Source of the DNA: Aquabacterium sp. NJ1
GTDB taxonomy: Bacteria > Pseudomonadota > Gammaproteobacteria > Burkholderiales > Burkholderiaceae_C
Reading direction: 5' to 3'
Length of the DNA: 64,000 nt
Assembly: GCF_000768065.1 (NCBI RefSeq)
Contig: NZ_JRKM01000001.1
Span: 4,508,001 to 4,572,000, forward strand
In this document: positions 56,422 to 64,000 of the stretch, piece by piece
How positions within the stretch are numbered: position 1 is the first letter of the stretch
Layout of the letters: each line of letters begins with the position of its first letter
Translations under genes and position numbers: made by a program
Notes under the pieces: model-generated
Database searches by the model: none
What the model saw: only the letters and a program-made list of their open reading frames with translations
What the model was told of the DNA's origin: nothing

Positions 56422-58314
56422 TCAGCGCGTCAACGGCCTGGTGCGCTCCATCATCCAGGCCAGCGCATCGCCTTCCAGCAGCGGCATCAGGCGGCGGTGC
56501 ACCTCAGCATGGTAGGCATTGAGCCAGGCCAGCTCGTCATCGCGCATCAGGTTCAGGTCAATGCAGCGCGTGTCGATCGGGCACAGTGTGAGCGTCTCGA
56601 ACGCCAGGTACTCGCCATGCTCTGGCGTGCCCACCGGCGCATCAGGCACTTGCGGTGCCAAGGGCACGTTCAACACCAGGTTCTCGATGCGGATGCCCCA
56701 TTGCCTGGGGCGATACAGCGCCGGCTCGATGGACGTGATCATGCCCGGCTGCATGGCCATATTGGGATCCGGCATGGCCTTGGAGATGGACTGCGGCCCC
56801 TCGTGCACATTGAGGAAGTAGCCCACGCCGTGTCCTGTGCCATGGCCGAAATCCATGCCGTGCTCCCACATGGGCGCGCGCGCCACGGCGTCAAGCATGG
56901 GGCCCAGGGTGCCGCGCGGAAAGCGCATGCGCGACAAGCCCATGGTGCCTTTGAGCACCAGCGTGTAGTCGCGTTTCTGGGCCGCGCTCGGCGTGCCGAT
57001 GGCCCAGGTGCGGGTGATGTCCGTGGTGCCACCCAGGTACTGCGCCCCGGAGTCGATCAACAGTAGCCCTTCGGCGCACAAGCCCTGTGGCGTGCTGATC
57101 TGGGCGTGTGACTCAGGCGTGGCGCGGTAATGCGGCTGGGCGCCATTGCCATTGAAGCCCGCGATGGTGGGGAAGCTCAGTGACACATAGCCGGGTTGCC
57201 TGGCGCGCTCGGCGCTCAGGCGCTCGTCGATCGTCAACTCGCTGATGTGTTCGCGGCCCAGAGCCTGTTCCAGCCACGCGTAGAAGATGCACATGGCGGC
57301 GCCATCGCGCTCCATCGCCTCGCGGATGAAGGCGGCCTCGGCATCGGTCTTGCGCGACTTGGCCAGTGTGCTCGGGTTGATGGCCTCGATCACCTTGACG
57401 CCATCGGGCACGGCTTCACGCAGGCCCCAGGTGATGCGTTTCGGGTCGATAAGCAGGCAGGCGCCTTGGGGCAGGGCGCGGATCGCGGGCAGGGCTTGCG
57501 CATATGGCTGCACCCGCACACCGTCGTTCAGCAACCGTGCCTGCAAGGCGGCATCCACCTTGCCTTCACCCACAAAGAGATCGACCTTGTCCAAGCTGAC
57601 CAGGGCGTGCCCGAGGAACACGGGGTTGTAGTCCACATCCGCGCCGCGCAGGTTCAACAGCCAGGCCAGGTCATCGAGCGTGGCGATCCAGTGGTGCGTG
57701 GCGCCTTTGTCCTGCATGGCCTGGCGCAAGGCGGCCAGCTTGTCGCGGCGGGGCGTGGCGGCATAAGGCAGGGCATGCTCGTACACGGCAGCCGTGGGCA
57801 AGCCCGGGCGATCGGGCCAGATGCCATCCAGCACGTCGTCCTGGGTGCGAAGTTGCCATTGGCATGCCTTCAGGGCGTCGGCCAGCATCTGCGCCTGGGC
57901 CAGGCCCATCACCGTGCCATCAACGGCAAGGGTAAGCGTCTGCTTCTGGTCGGCATTCAGCGCGGCCAGATCAGGCTGCTCGACCAGCCATTGCACATAG
58001 GCGGGTACGGCCGGGCCATCGAGCTTGACCAGGTCCACGCCACTGCCGGCCAGTTCGGCCTCGGCTTGTTCCCAATAGCGGCTGTCGGTGAACACGGCGG
58101 CGCGGGTGGGTGACACCATCAGCGTGCCGGAAGAGCCGGTGAAGCCGCTGAACCAGACGCGCCCTTGCCAGCGCTCGGGCAGGTACTCGGACAGGTGCGG
58201 GTCGCTGCTGGGGATCAGCGCGGCGTGCCAACCTTTCTCGGCCAGGCGGCCACGCAGGGCTCGAAGTCGTGCGGAGATGGGGCTGGCTGCAGGGGCGGGG
58301 GCAGGAGCGTTCAC
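56422..58314 (-). CDS. Aminopeptidase P family protein (M24B metallopeptidase)
   Basis: About 630 residues, the large three-domain Xaa-Pro aminopeptidase type. The C-terminal pita-bread fold carries metal ligands in LLIDSGAQYLGGTTDITRTW, GTGHGVGYFLNVHEGP, SIEPALY and IRIENLVL. The two N-terminal creatinase-like domains precede it. GTG 58314 is chosen because family similarity begins there; the frame is open for 24 more codons and no clear ribosome site decides. It removes N-terminal residues from peptides with Pro at position 2. Confidence 0.9.
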   Translation of the reverse strand: MNAPAPAPAASPISARLRALRGRLAEKGWHAALIPSSDPHLSEYLPERWQGRVWFSGFTGSSGTLMVSPTRAAVFTDSRYWEQAEAELAGSGVDLVKLDGPAVPAYVQWLVEQPDLAALNADQKQTLTLAVDGTVMGLAQAQMLADALKACQWQLRTQDDVLDGIWPDRPGLPTAAVYEHALPYAATPRRDKLAALRQAMQDKGATHHWIATLDDLAWLLNLRGADVDYNPVFLGHALVSLDKVDLFVGEGKVDAALQARLLNDGVRVQPYAQALPAIRALPQGACLLIDPKRITWGLREAVPDGVKVIEAINPSTLAKSRKTDAEAAFIREAMERDGAAMCIFYAWLEQALGREHISELTIDERLSAERARQPGYVSLSFPTIAGFNGNGAQPHYRATPESHAQISTPQGLCAEGLLLIDSGAQYLGGTTDITRTWAIGTPSAAQKRDYTLVLKGTMGLSRMRFPRGTLGPMLDAVARAPMWEHGMDFGHGTGHGVGYFLNVHEGPQSISKAMPDPNMAMQPGMITSIEPALYRPRQWGIRIENLVLNVPLAPQVPDAPVGTPEHGEYLAFETLTLCPIDTRCIDLNLMRDDELAWLNAYHAEVHRRLMPLLEGDALAWMMERTRPLTR

Positions 58315-58453
58315 GGGGTAGGGGCGGCGCCTGGTTGCGCGCAGGTCAAAAACAGGCCCCCATGTTGCCACGAGCCGCGCGGCCATGGGTTGGCCGGGGT
58401 GAAGCGGTGGCGGAGGCCAGACACCCCAGCCACCGCGTGTGGCTCAAGCTGGC

Positions 58454-59977
58454 TCAGCGAGCCGGTGAGGGCTGCGCGCCGGCCGGGCCCGCCGAAGCTG
58501 ACGGTGCCGGCGTGACAGCCGGGGTGGCTGCGGTCACGCTCACGGGTGGCACGGGGGGCGGTGCCACGCGCACCAGCATGGCATTGGGCTCCAGCGCGTG
58601 CGGGTCCGGGAACACGCGTGCGTGGCGCTGCGAGGTGAAGTAGGCCCAGGCCCAGTCCATCATCACCACCGTGCGGTTGCGGAAGCCGATCAGGAAGTAC
58701 ACGTGCACGAACAGCCAGAACAACCAGGCCGAGAAGCCGCTGAACTTGATCTGCTTGTTGGTGAAGGGGATGTCCAGCATCGCCACGGCGGCGCGCTTGC
58801 CGATGGTGGCCATCGACCCGTAGTCGAAGTAGCGGAAGGCCTGGGGCTCCAGCCCCTTCATGCGGCGCATGATGTTGAACGCGGCCTTGCGGCCCATCTG
58901 CTTGGCGCCCGGGCTCACGCCAGGAACGGGCGTGGGGTGCTTGGGGTCCAGGTAGCTCTTGGCCGAAGCCAGGTCGCCCACCACATAGATGTTGCCGTGC
59001 CCGGGGATGGTGAGATCAGGCTGCACGATGACACGGCCAGCACGGTCCAGCTGGCAACCGGTGCTCTTGGCCAGGGCGCGGCCCAGCGGTGAAGCCGCCA
59101 CGCCTGCGGCCCACACCACGGTGCGGCTGGGCAGGAAGTGCGAGCTCACCTTGGTGCTGCCATCAGGCTGGGTTTCGTTGATGTCGTAGTGGATGCCAAA
59201 CGCCGTGATGTTGGTGACCTTGGCGCCCGTCAGCACCTCGGCGCCCAGCATCTCCAGCTGCTCTTTGGCTCGCTTGGACAATTCCTCTGTGAAGGTGCCC
59301 AGCACACGCGGTGCGCCCTCCAGCAAGATGACGCGTGCCACGCGCGAGTCGATGCGACGGAACTCGGCGCTCAAGGTCTGCTGCGCGATTTCAGCCATGG
59401 TGCCGGCCATTTCCACACCGGTGGGGCCCGCGCCCACCACGGCGAAGGTCAGCCAGGGTTCGCGTTTGGCAGGGTCGGTCTCGCGCTCGGCCTGCTCGAA
59501 GGCCGTCAGCACGCGACGGCGAATGGTGAAGGCGTCACCCAGTGTCTTCAGGCCGGGCGCGTACTTGGCCCAGTCGTCTCTGCCAAAATAGCTGTGTGTC
59601 GCGCCAGCGGCCAGGATCAGGTGGTCATAGTGGATGTGTTCGCCGCCATCCAGCACCACGCAGTCCGAAGCGGTGTCGATGGACGTCACTTCGCCCATAA
59701 GCACGGTCAGGTTGCCGCGCGCAATCTGCTTGCGCAGGATGTGGCGGATCGGGCCAGCAATGGCCGGTGCCGGCAGGCCGGCCGTCGCCACCTGGTACAG
59801 CAGAGGCTGGAACAGGTGGTGGTTCGTGCGGTCAATCACCACGATCTCGACGTCCGCGCCAGACAAGGCCTTGGCCGCCTCCAGGCCGCCAAACCCGCAG
59901 CCGATGATGACGACGCGGGGTTTTTGCTGCGCAGGGGTTGATCCGGTACCAGAGAACGACGAGGTAGATAGGGTCAT
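58454..59977 (-). CDS. ndh: Type II NADH dehydrogenase (Ndh)
   Basis: 507-residue non-proton-pumping NADH:quinone oxidoreductase. FAD motif VVIIGCGFGGLEAA is near the start and NAD motif FAVVGAGPTGVEMAG is central; NIYVVGDLASAKS is the third flavoprotein motif. A hydrophobic segment (FSAWLFWLFVHVYFLIGF) near 415-440 anchors it to the membrane. The C-terminal 45 residues are Ala/Pro-rich and probably disordered. ATG 59977 lies just inside a longer TTG frame. It could feed electrons to the quinone pool used by Nar. Confidence 0.93.
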   Translation of the reverse strand: MTLSTSSFSGTGSTPAQQKPRVVIIGCGFGGLEAAKALSGADVEIVVIDRTNHHLFQPLLYQVATAGLPAPAIAGPIRHILRKQIARGNLTVLMGEVTSIDTASDCVVLDGGEHIHYDHLILAAGATHSYFGRDDWAKYAPGLKTLGDAFTIRRRVLTAFEQAERETDPAKREPWLTFAVVGAGPTGVEMAGTMAEIAQQTLSAEFRRIDSRVARVILLEGAPRVLGTFTEELSKRAKEQLEMLGAEVLTGAKVTNITAFGIHYDINETQPDGSTKVSSHFLPSRTVVWAAGVAASPLGRALAKSTGCQLDRAGRVIVQPDLTIPGHGNIYVVGDLASAKSYLDPKHPTPVPGVSPGAKQMGRKAAFNIMRRMKGLEPQAFRYFDYGSMATIGKRAAVAMLDIPFTNKQIKFSGFSAWLFWLFVHVYFLIGFRNRTVVMMDWAWAYFTSQRHARVFPDPHALEPNAMLVRVAPPPVPPVSVTAATPAVTPAPSASAGPAGAQPSPAR

Positions 59978-60049
59978 GCGCGACAAGAGGGAAGGTGGGA
60001 CGAACAGGCGCCGGGCAGCTTGCGCGCCAGCGTCCTAAAGAACTAGGTA

Positions 60050-60058
60050 TTTATACCA
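60050..60058 (-). promoter_or_regulatory. Putative extended -10 promoter of ndh
   Basis: On the minus strand TGGTATAAA is an extended -10 (TGN plus TATAAA), 73 bp before the ndh start. It is the most AT-rich spot in the 146-bp gap. The -35 is poor, as is common with extended -10 promoters. Confidence 0.55.
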
Positions 60059-60123
60059 GTAACCCACTCTTTCATGTGGCTTTGCACCTCCCTGGTGCGC
60101 CCCTTGATTGCGGGTAAATTGCA

Positions 60124-62046
60124 TCAAATCGCCCCTTGGCGCAGGGGTGGGCAGGCTTCGGCGTCCGAGGTGAGGGGCGCTTTCGATATGACGAAACCGG
60201 CTTTGCCCGCATGCTTGGCCGCGTACATGGCCGCGTCTGCGCGCTGGCACAAGGCTTCGCCGGTTTCGCCGTCCTGCATGATGGCCGCCCCGATGCTGGG
60301 GCTGACCACCACAGCGTCCCCGTCCATGTCATGCGGCACCGACAGGCGCTCAACGATGCGCTGGCAGATGCGTACCACCTCACCCGGGTTGCCCGCACCC
60401 TCCAGGATCACGGTGAATTCGTCACCTGCCAGGCGGCACACGCAATCAGTCAGCCGCACGCAGGTCAGCAGGCGCCTGGCCACCTCGGCCAGCAGCTTGT
60501 CGCCCGCGGCGTGGCCGTAGCGGTCGTTCACGCCCTTGAAGCCGTCCAGGTCCACATACAGCACGGCCAGGGCCTGCGGGTTGCGTCGGGCCCGCGCCAA
60601 GGCCTGGCCCAGGCGTTCGCCAAAGGCGCGGCGGTTGGGCAGGCCGGTCAGGCTGTCGTGGCGGGCTTGCTCGGCCAGTTCGCGCTGGTGCGCCTTGAGC
60701 ACGGAGATGTCGCTGAACACCCGGATGTGCTGGGTGATCTTCTGCAGGTCATTGCGCAGGGTGCTCACGCTCAACCAGGTATCCAGATTGCGCCCATCCT
60801 GGCAGACCTGGTGGCTCTCGCCCGACCAACGCTGGCTGCCACGCAAGGCTTGCGTCACGCCCGGCAGGTGCGATTCACGCAAGGGCGGCATCCCCAGCAA
60901 TTCGGCGCTGCGCCCGATGACCTCGGCGGGTGTCATGCCCGTCAGGTTGAGGAAGGCCGGGTTCACCATCACGATGCGGTCCACGGCATCGCTCACCACG
61001 ATGGCCTCACCGGTCTCGTCGATCACCCGCGAGGCCAGCTTGAGTTGCGCGGCGGCTTCCCGCTGCGCGGTCACATCGTGGGCGATGGACAGGATATGGT
61101 CGACCTCGCCGTCCACGCCATACACCGGCGCCTTGATCAGGTCCACGATGCGCTCACCGTTGGGCGTGTTGTAGACCAGATTGGGAAAGTGGTGGATGCG
61201 CGGGTCGCGCAGCACGGCCAGATCCTGCTCGTCACCGCGGCGCGTGATCTCTGGCGGCAGCAGGCCGTTGGCCTTGCGATGCAGCACCTTGTTGGCGGGC
61301 AGTTGCATGATCTCTGCGGCCGCCTTGTTCCACACCACATACTCGCCAGCGGTGCTGGGGCGGGTGCTGCGCGCGAACACGGCCATGGGCAGGCAGTCCA
61401 CCAGCGTGCGGTAGAAAGCTTCACGTTCACGGGCTGCATCCATGGCCTGATGCGATTCGGTGATGTCGCGCGACACCAGCGCCACGCCACCATCCAGCGG
61501 GATGATCTGGTGGTGCAGCCAGCGTGCACCCAGCTGGTCGCCCTGGCGGGCATACAGATGCTCCTCGATCTGGGGCAGCCCGGACTCGATGGCGGCGTTC
61601 ACAAGATGCAGGAAGCTGTGCTGCAGCTGCGAGGGCAGCACGTCCATCAGCATCTGCTCCTGAAGCGGTGAGGCGTCGGCACCCAAGAGATCGTGGGCGC
61701 GCTGGTTGGCCTGCGCGATCTGGTATCCCAGGAAGCGGCCAAACGGGTCTCGCCTGGGTTGCAGCATCACGATGCCCACCTCGCAGCCCGTGGCCACGGC
61801 CTGCCAGAGCCGCTCGGTCTGCAAGGTCTGGTGCAGGCACCGGTGCATGCGCCTGTGGCAGAGCCACATGCTCAAGCCCGCCGCCCCGGCAATGAGCGCG
61901 CCCGGCCATTGGGCTGCAAAATGTGGCGAGGACGACAACACAAGACCGATCGCCAGGCCTGCGGTGGACAGCAATTGCGCTGTTGCCGAAGGGCGACGAT
62001 GGGTGGTGGGCGTCCCCATGGTCATCGAATGGATGAGCGAAGACAT
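60124..62046 (-). CDS. PAS-domain diguanylate cyclase-like protein (AGDEF variant)
   Basis: About 640 residues: two N-terminal TM segments (about 24-65), three PAS/PAC domains (about 75-450), and a C-terminal GGDEF domain (DSLTGLPNRRAF, YVDLDGFKGVNDRYGH). The signature is AGDEF (RLAGDEFTVIL), a variant that keeps the catalytic Asp-Glu-Phe; activity is possible but not certain. No EAL domain. ATG 62046 is preferred to a GTG two codons earlier. It is divergent from the Ser/Thr kinase gene. Confidence 0.88.
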   Translation of the reverse strand: MSSLIHSMTMGTPTTHRRPSATAQLLSTAGLAIGLVLSSSPHFAAQWPGALIAGAAGLSMWLCHRRMHRCLHQTLQTERLWQAVATGCEVGIVMLQPRRDPFGRFLGYQIAQANQRAHDLLGADASPLQEQMLMDVLPSQLQHSFLHLVNAAIESGLPQIEEHLYARQGDQLGARWLHHQIIPLDGGVALVSRDITESHQAMDAAREREAFYRTLVDCLPMAVFARSTRPSTAGEYVVWNKAAAEIMQLPANKVLHRKANGLLPPEITRRGDEQDLAVLRDPRIHHFPNLVYNTPNGERIVDLIKAPVYGVDGEVDHILSIAHDVTAQREAAAQLKLASRVIDETGEAIVVSDAVDRIVMVNPAFLNLTGMTPAEVIGRSAELLGMPPLRESHLPGVTQALRGSQRWSGESHQVCQDGRNLDTWLSVSTLRNDLQKITQHIRVFSDISVLKAHQRELAEQARHDSLTGLPNRRAFGERLGQALARARRNPQALAVLYVDLDGFKGVNDRYGHAAGDKLLAEVARRLLTCVRLTDCVCRLAGDEFTVILEGAGNPGEVVRICQRIVERLSVPHDMDGDAVVVSPSIGAAIMQDGETGEALCQRADAAMYAAKHAGKAGFVISKAPLTSDAEACPPLRQGAI

Positions 62047-62205
62047 GGACACCCCGACTGCAAATAAATAACAGTTGCCGGGTTTTCGGATGATCTATGC
62101 GCGGCTTGAGGGGTGTTTTCCGATAGGTGGGATGCCCAGCCTGCGTTAAGCTGCCCCCCACTGCATCAACGACCCCGTGTGTTGAGAGGGCTGCCGGCAT
62201 ACCGG

Positions 62206-63924
62206 ATGGCCATCATCCGTTCCATGCCGACCATTTCCGAGCACGACGCACTACCTGCAGGCACCCGACTTGGCGAGTTCGAGATCCAGAAGATCCTGGG
62301 TATCGGCGGCTTTGGCATCGTCTACCTGGCGATGGACCATGCCCTGCAGCGCCTGGTGGCCATCAAGGAATACATGCCCGCCGCACTGGCCGGGCGTGGG
62401 CCTGACAACGACGTCATCGTGCGTTCGGCCGCCGGCGCGGAGACCTTCACACTGGGCTTGCGCTCGTTCATCAACGAGGCACGCCTGCTGGCCCGCTTCG
62501 ACCACCCCTCGCTGGTCAAGGTCTACCGCTTCTGGGAGGCACACGGCACCGCCTACATGGTGATGCCGTATTACCAGGGCCAGACGCTGTTGCAGGTTCG
62601 CCGCGCCATGAGTGGCCCGCCAGACGAGGCCTGGTTGCGCCGCCTCATCATGCCCCTGCTGGGCGCGCTGGAGTGCCTGCACAAGGAAAACGTCTTCCAC
62701 CGCGACATCGCCCCGGACAACATCCTCTTGCTGGACGACGAAGATGGCCCGGCCAGGGGCCGCCCCGTCCTGCTGGACCTGGGGGCTGCCCGCAAGGTCA
62801 TCGGCGACCATTCGCAAACGCTGACGGCCATCGTCAAACCCAGCTTTGCGCCCATCGAGCAGTACGCCGAAACAGTCCAGATCCGCCAGGGGCCATGGAC
62901 GGATCTGTACGCACTGGCTGCCGTGGTGCACTTCTGTATCACCGGACGCCCGCCCATGCCCGCGACCGCGCGCGCCGTGCACGACGATCTGCCCACCTTG
63001 AAGCAGATGAGCTCGGGCCTGGCCAGCGGCTTCGATTGCCACCTCAGTGAATCTTTCGCCAGCGCCATCGACCACGCGCTGGCCGTTCGGCCGCAGGATC
63101 GGCCGGAATCCATCGCGGCCTGGCGCGAGGCCTTGTCAGGCATCGTCAGCGCGCCCGCTGCAGGCGTCGAACATGGGCCGGACTGGTCGCCCCAGACCGT
63201 CCTGGTTCGTCAGGAAGGCCACGAAACATCGCCAGGGCACAAAGCCATCGAGGCCCAGGCCTACATGACCACCATCCCGGCGGCAGGGCAGCTCCATGCG
63301 CCACCGACCTGGCCGTCCGCGCGGCAGCCAGGTGATACCGTGCCCGTGACCATGCCCCTTTCACCGCCGCCCCAGCCTCGCGATGCGGTGGCGCGGGGCT
63401 TGGCCAGTGGCCGCTCGCACGGTTGGTCACGCCATGGCCTGAAGTGGGCGCTTGCAGCCTTGGTACTGTTTGGGGTAATGGCCATCTGGTGGCTGCAGCG
63501 GACCAGTCACAAGGCGCGGCCTCAAGATGCGCTGACGGTGGCCGCACAGCAGGCCGTCGCTAAAAAAGCGGCCTCGACGCCCGATGCGAGGCGCGCGGAT
63601 CCATCAGGCGCCAATACCCGACCAGAAGCTCGACAGGATGCCCGATCGGATACCCGCAAACCAACGACCACCCTGGCCGCAGCCAGCGCCAGCGAAGCCA
63701 GGCCCCGGCGCCAGGCCCGTCAGGAAAGCGCGGCACCTCGCAAGGACGAAGAACGGGTTGCAGACACCAATGAGCCACTCAACCCCCGCAAGGCCTGCTC
63801 GGGCAAGTCGTTCATCTTGCTGGCCATCTGCATGAAGCGCCATTGCGCCAGGCCTGAATACGCGGCCCACCCGGAATGTGAGCGCATGCGGCAGCAGGAG
63901 GCGGCCCAGCGCCCCAATTACTGA
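62206..63924 (+). CDS. Hanks-type Ser/Thr protein kinase with a C-terminal membrane anchor
   Basis: About 572 residues. Cytoplasmic kinase domain (about 24-300): glycine loop GIGGFGIVY, catalytic Lys54 (VAIKEY), HRD with Asp167 (FHRDIAPDNIL), and DLG in place of DFG with Asp191, common in bacterial kinases. A Pro/Gln-rich linker is followed by a TM segment (about 412-432) and an extracytoplasmic Lys/Ala/Arg-rich tail ending in a small Cys-containing unit (RKACSG, ICMKRHCARPEYAAHPECE). ATG 62206 or 62224 are both possible. Targets unknown. Confidence 0.88.
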   Translation: MAIIRSMPTISEHDALPAGTRLGEFEIQKILGIGGFGIVYLAMDHALQRLVAIKEYMPAALAGRGPDNDVIVRSAAGAETFTLGLRSFINEARLLARFDHPSLVKVYRFWEAHGTAYMVMPYYQGQTLLQVRRAMSGPPDEAWLRRLIMPLLGALECLHKENVFHRDIAPDNILLLDDEDGPARGRPVLLDLGAARKVIGDHSQTLTAIVKPSFAPIEQYAETVQIRQGPWTDLYALAAVVHFCITGRPPMPATARAVHDDLPTLKQMSSGLASGFDCHLSESFASAIDHALAVRPQDRPESIAAWREALSGIVSAPAAGVEHGPDWSPQTVLVRQEGHETSPGHKAIEAQAYMTTIPAAGQLHAPPTWPSARQPGDTVPVTMPLSPPPQPRDAVARGLASGRSHGWSRHGLKWALAALVLFGVMAIWWLQRTSHKARPQDALTVAAQQAVAKKAASTPDARRADPSGANTRPEARQDARSDTRKPTTTLAAASASEARPRRQARQESAAPRKDEERVADTNEPLNPRKACSGKSFILLAICMKRHCARPEYAAHPECERMRQQEAAQRPNY

Positions 63925-63940
63925 AGCGCCTGCAAAGGGC

Positions 63941-64000
63941 TCAGGCCGCGGCTCGGTCGTTGTTCTGGCGCAAGGCCAGCCAGGTCTGTTGCAGCAGGCG
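63941..64000 (-). CDS. Possible 3' end of a minus-strand gene cut by the window edge
   Basis: The minus strand is open from base 64000 to a TGA at 63941, giving the last 19 residues of a hypothetical protein (RLLQQTWLALRQNNDRAAA). It converges on the kinase gene with a 16-bp gap, as expected for a real gene, but the fragment is too short to identify. Confidence 0.35.
   Translation of the reverse strand, partial: RLLQQTWLALRQNNDRAAA

Overview
The window is a GC-rich betaproteobacterial chromosome segment, most likely Burkholderiales of the Rubrivivax/Leptothrix/Aquabacterium type. The assignment rests on protein style, gene order and a PEP-CTERM protein; there is no rRNA in the window to confirm it. 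Gene density is high. I see no tRNA, rRNA, CRISPR array or insertion sequence. Roughly three quarters of the window is a denitrification and anaerobic-growth island.

Layout: (1) 1-14868: the end of moaA, narX-narL two-component genes, then narK1-narK2-narGHJI with a parvulin isomerase and a beta carbonic anhydrase appended. (2) 14936-16126: a lone PEP-CTERM exported protein closed by a strong terminator. (3) 16340-22811: a DNR-type Crp/Fnr regulator, then norCB, norQ, a membrane polyferredoxin and norD. (4) 22836-26938, minus strand: bacteriohemerythrin, a chemoreceptor, a DGC-domain protein, an NnrS-like membrane protein and a DUF59 protein. (5) 27188-31570: a second DNR-type regulator, then ubiU-ubiV-ubiT (O2-independent ubiquinone hydroxylation) and nnrS. 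(6) 31593-34978, minus: class III ribonucleotide reductase, with its glycyl-radical segment in a separate 59-codon ORF, and nrdG; divergent from it is hmp. (7) 36403-45086, minus: nirS-nirM-nirC-nirF-nirDL-nirG-nirH-nirJ-nirN, i.e. cytochrome cd1 nitrite reductase plus most of heme d1 synthesis. (8) 45406-48528: DUF481 protein, MpaB-like oxygenase, AraC regulator. (9) 48462-54022, minus: a guanidine-I (ykkC) riboswitch followed by two DUF1989 genes and a urea/guanidine carboxylase. (10) 54414-64000: hybrid histidine kinase, aminopeptidase P, type II NADH dehydrogenase, PAS-GGDEF protein, Ser/Thr kinase and a gene fragment at the edge.

The first seven blocks form one physiological programme. 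Nitrate is imported and reduced (Nar), nitrite is reduced to NO by NirS, and NO is reduced to N2O by NorCB. NO is detoxified or buffered by Hmp, hemerythrin and NnrS proteins, while quinone and deoxyribonucleotides are made without oxygen. No nosZ, nirE or exosortase is present here. FNR/DNR-type 14-bp boxes lie upstream of narK1, both regulator genes, norC, nirS and nrdD. In both regulator genes the box-to-(-10) geometry is identical, which argues for a shared class II promoter design.

The most notable observations are: nrdD and its glycyl-radical segment split by a single in-frame UGA; a clear guanidine-I riboswitch that re-reads the 'urea carboxylase' operon as guanidine degradation without an adjacent allophanate hydrolase; two DNR paralogues with matching promoters; an NsrR-like palindrome on the hmp promoter; and four 14-bp repeats rich in anti-Shine-Dalgarno sequence between a regulator gene and ubiU.
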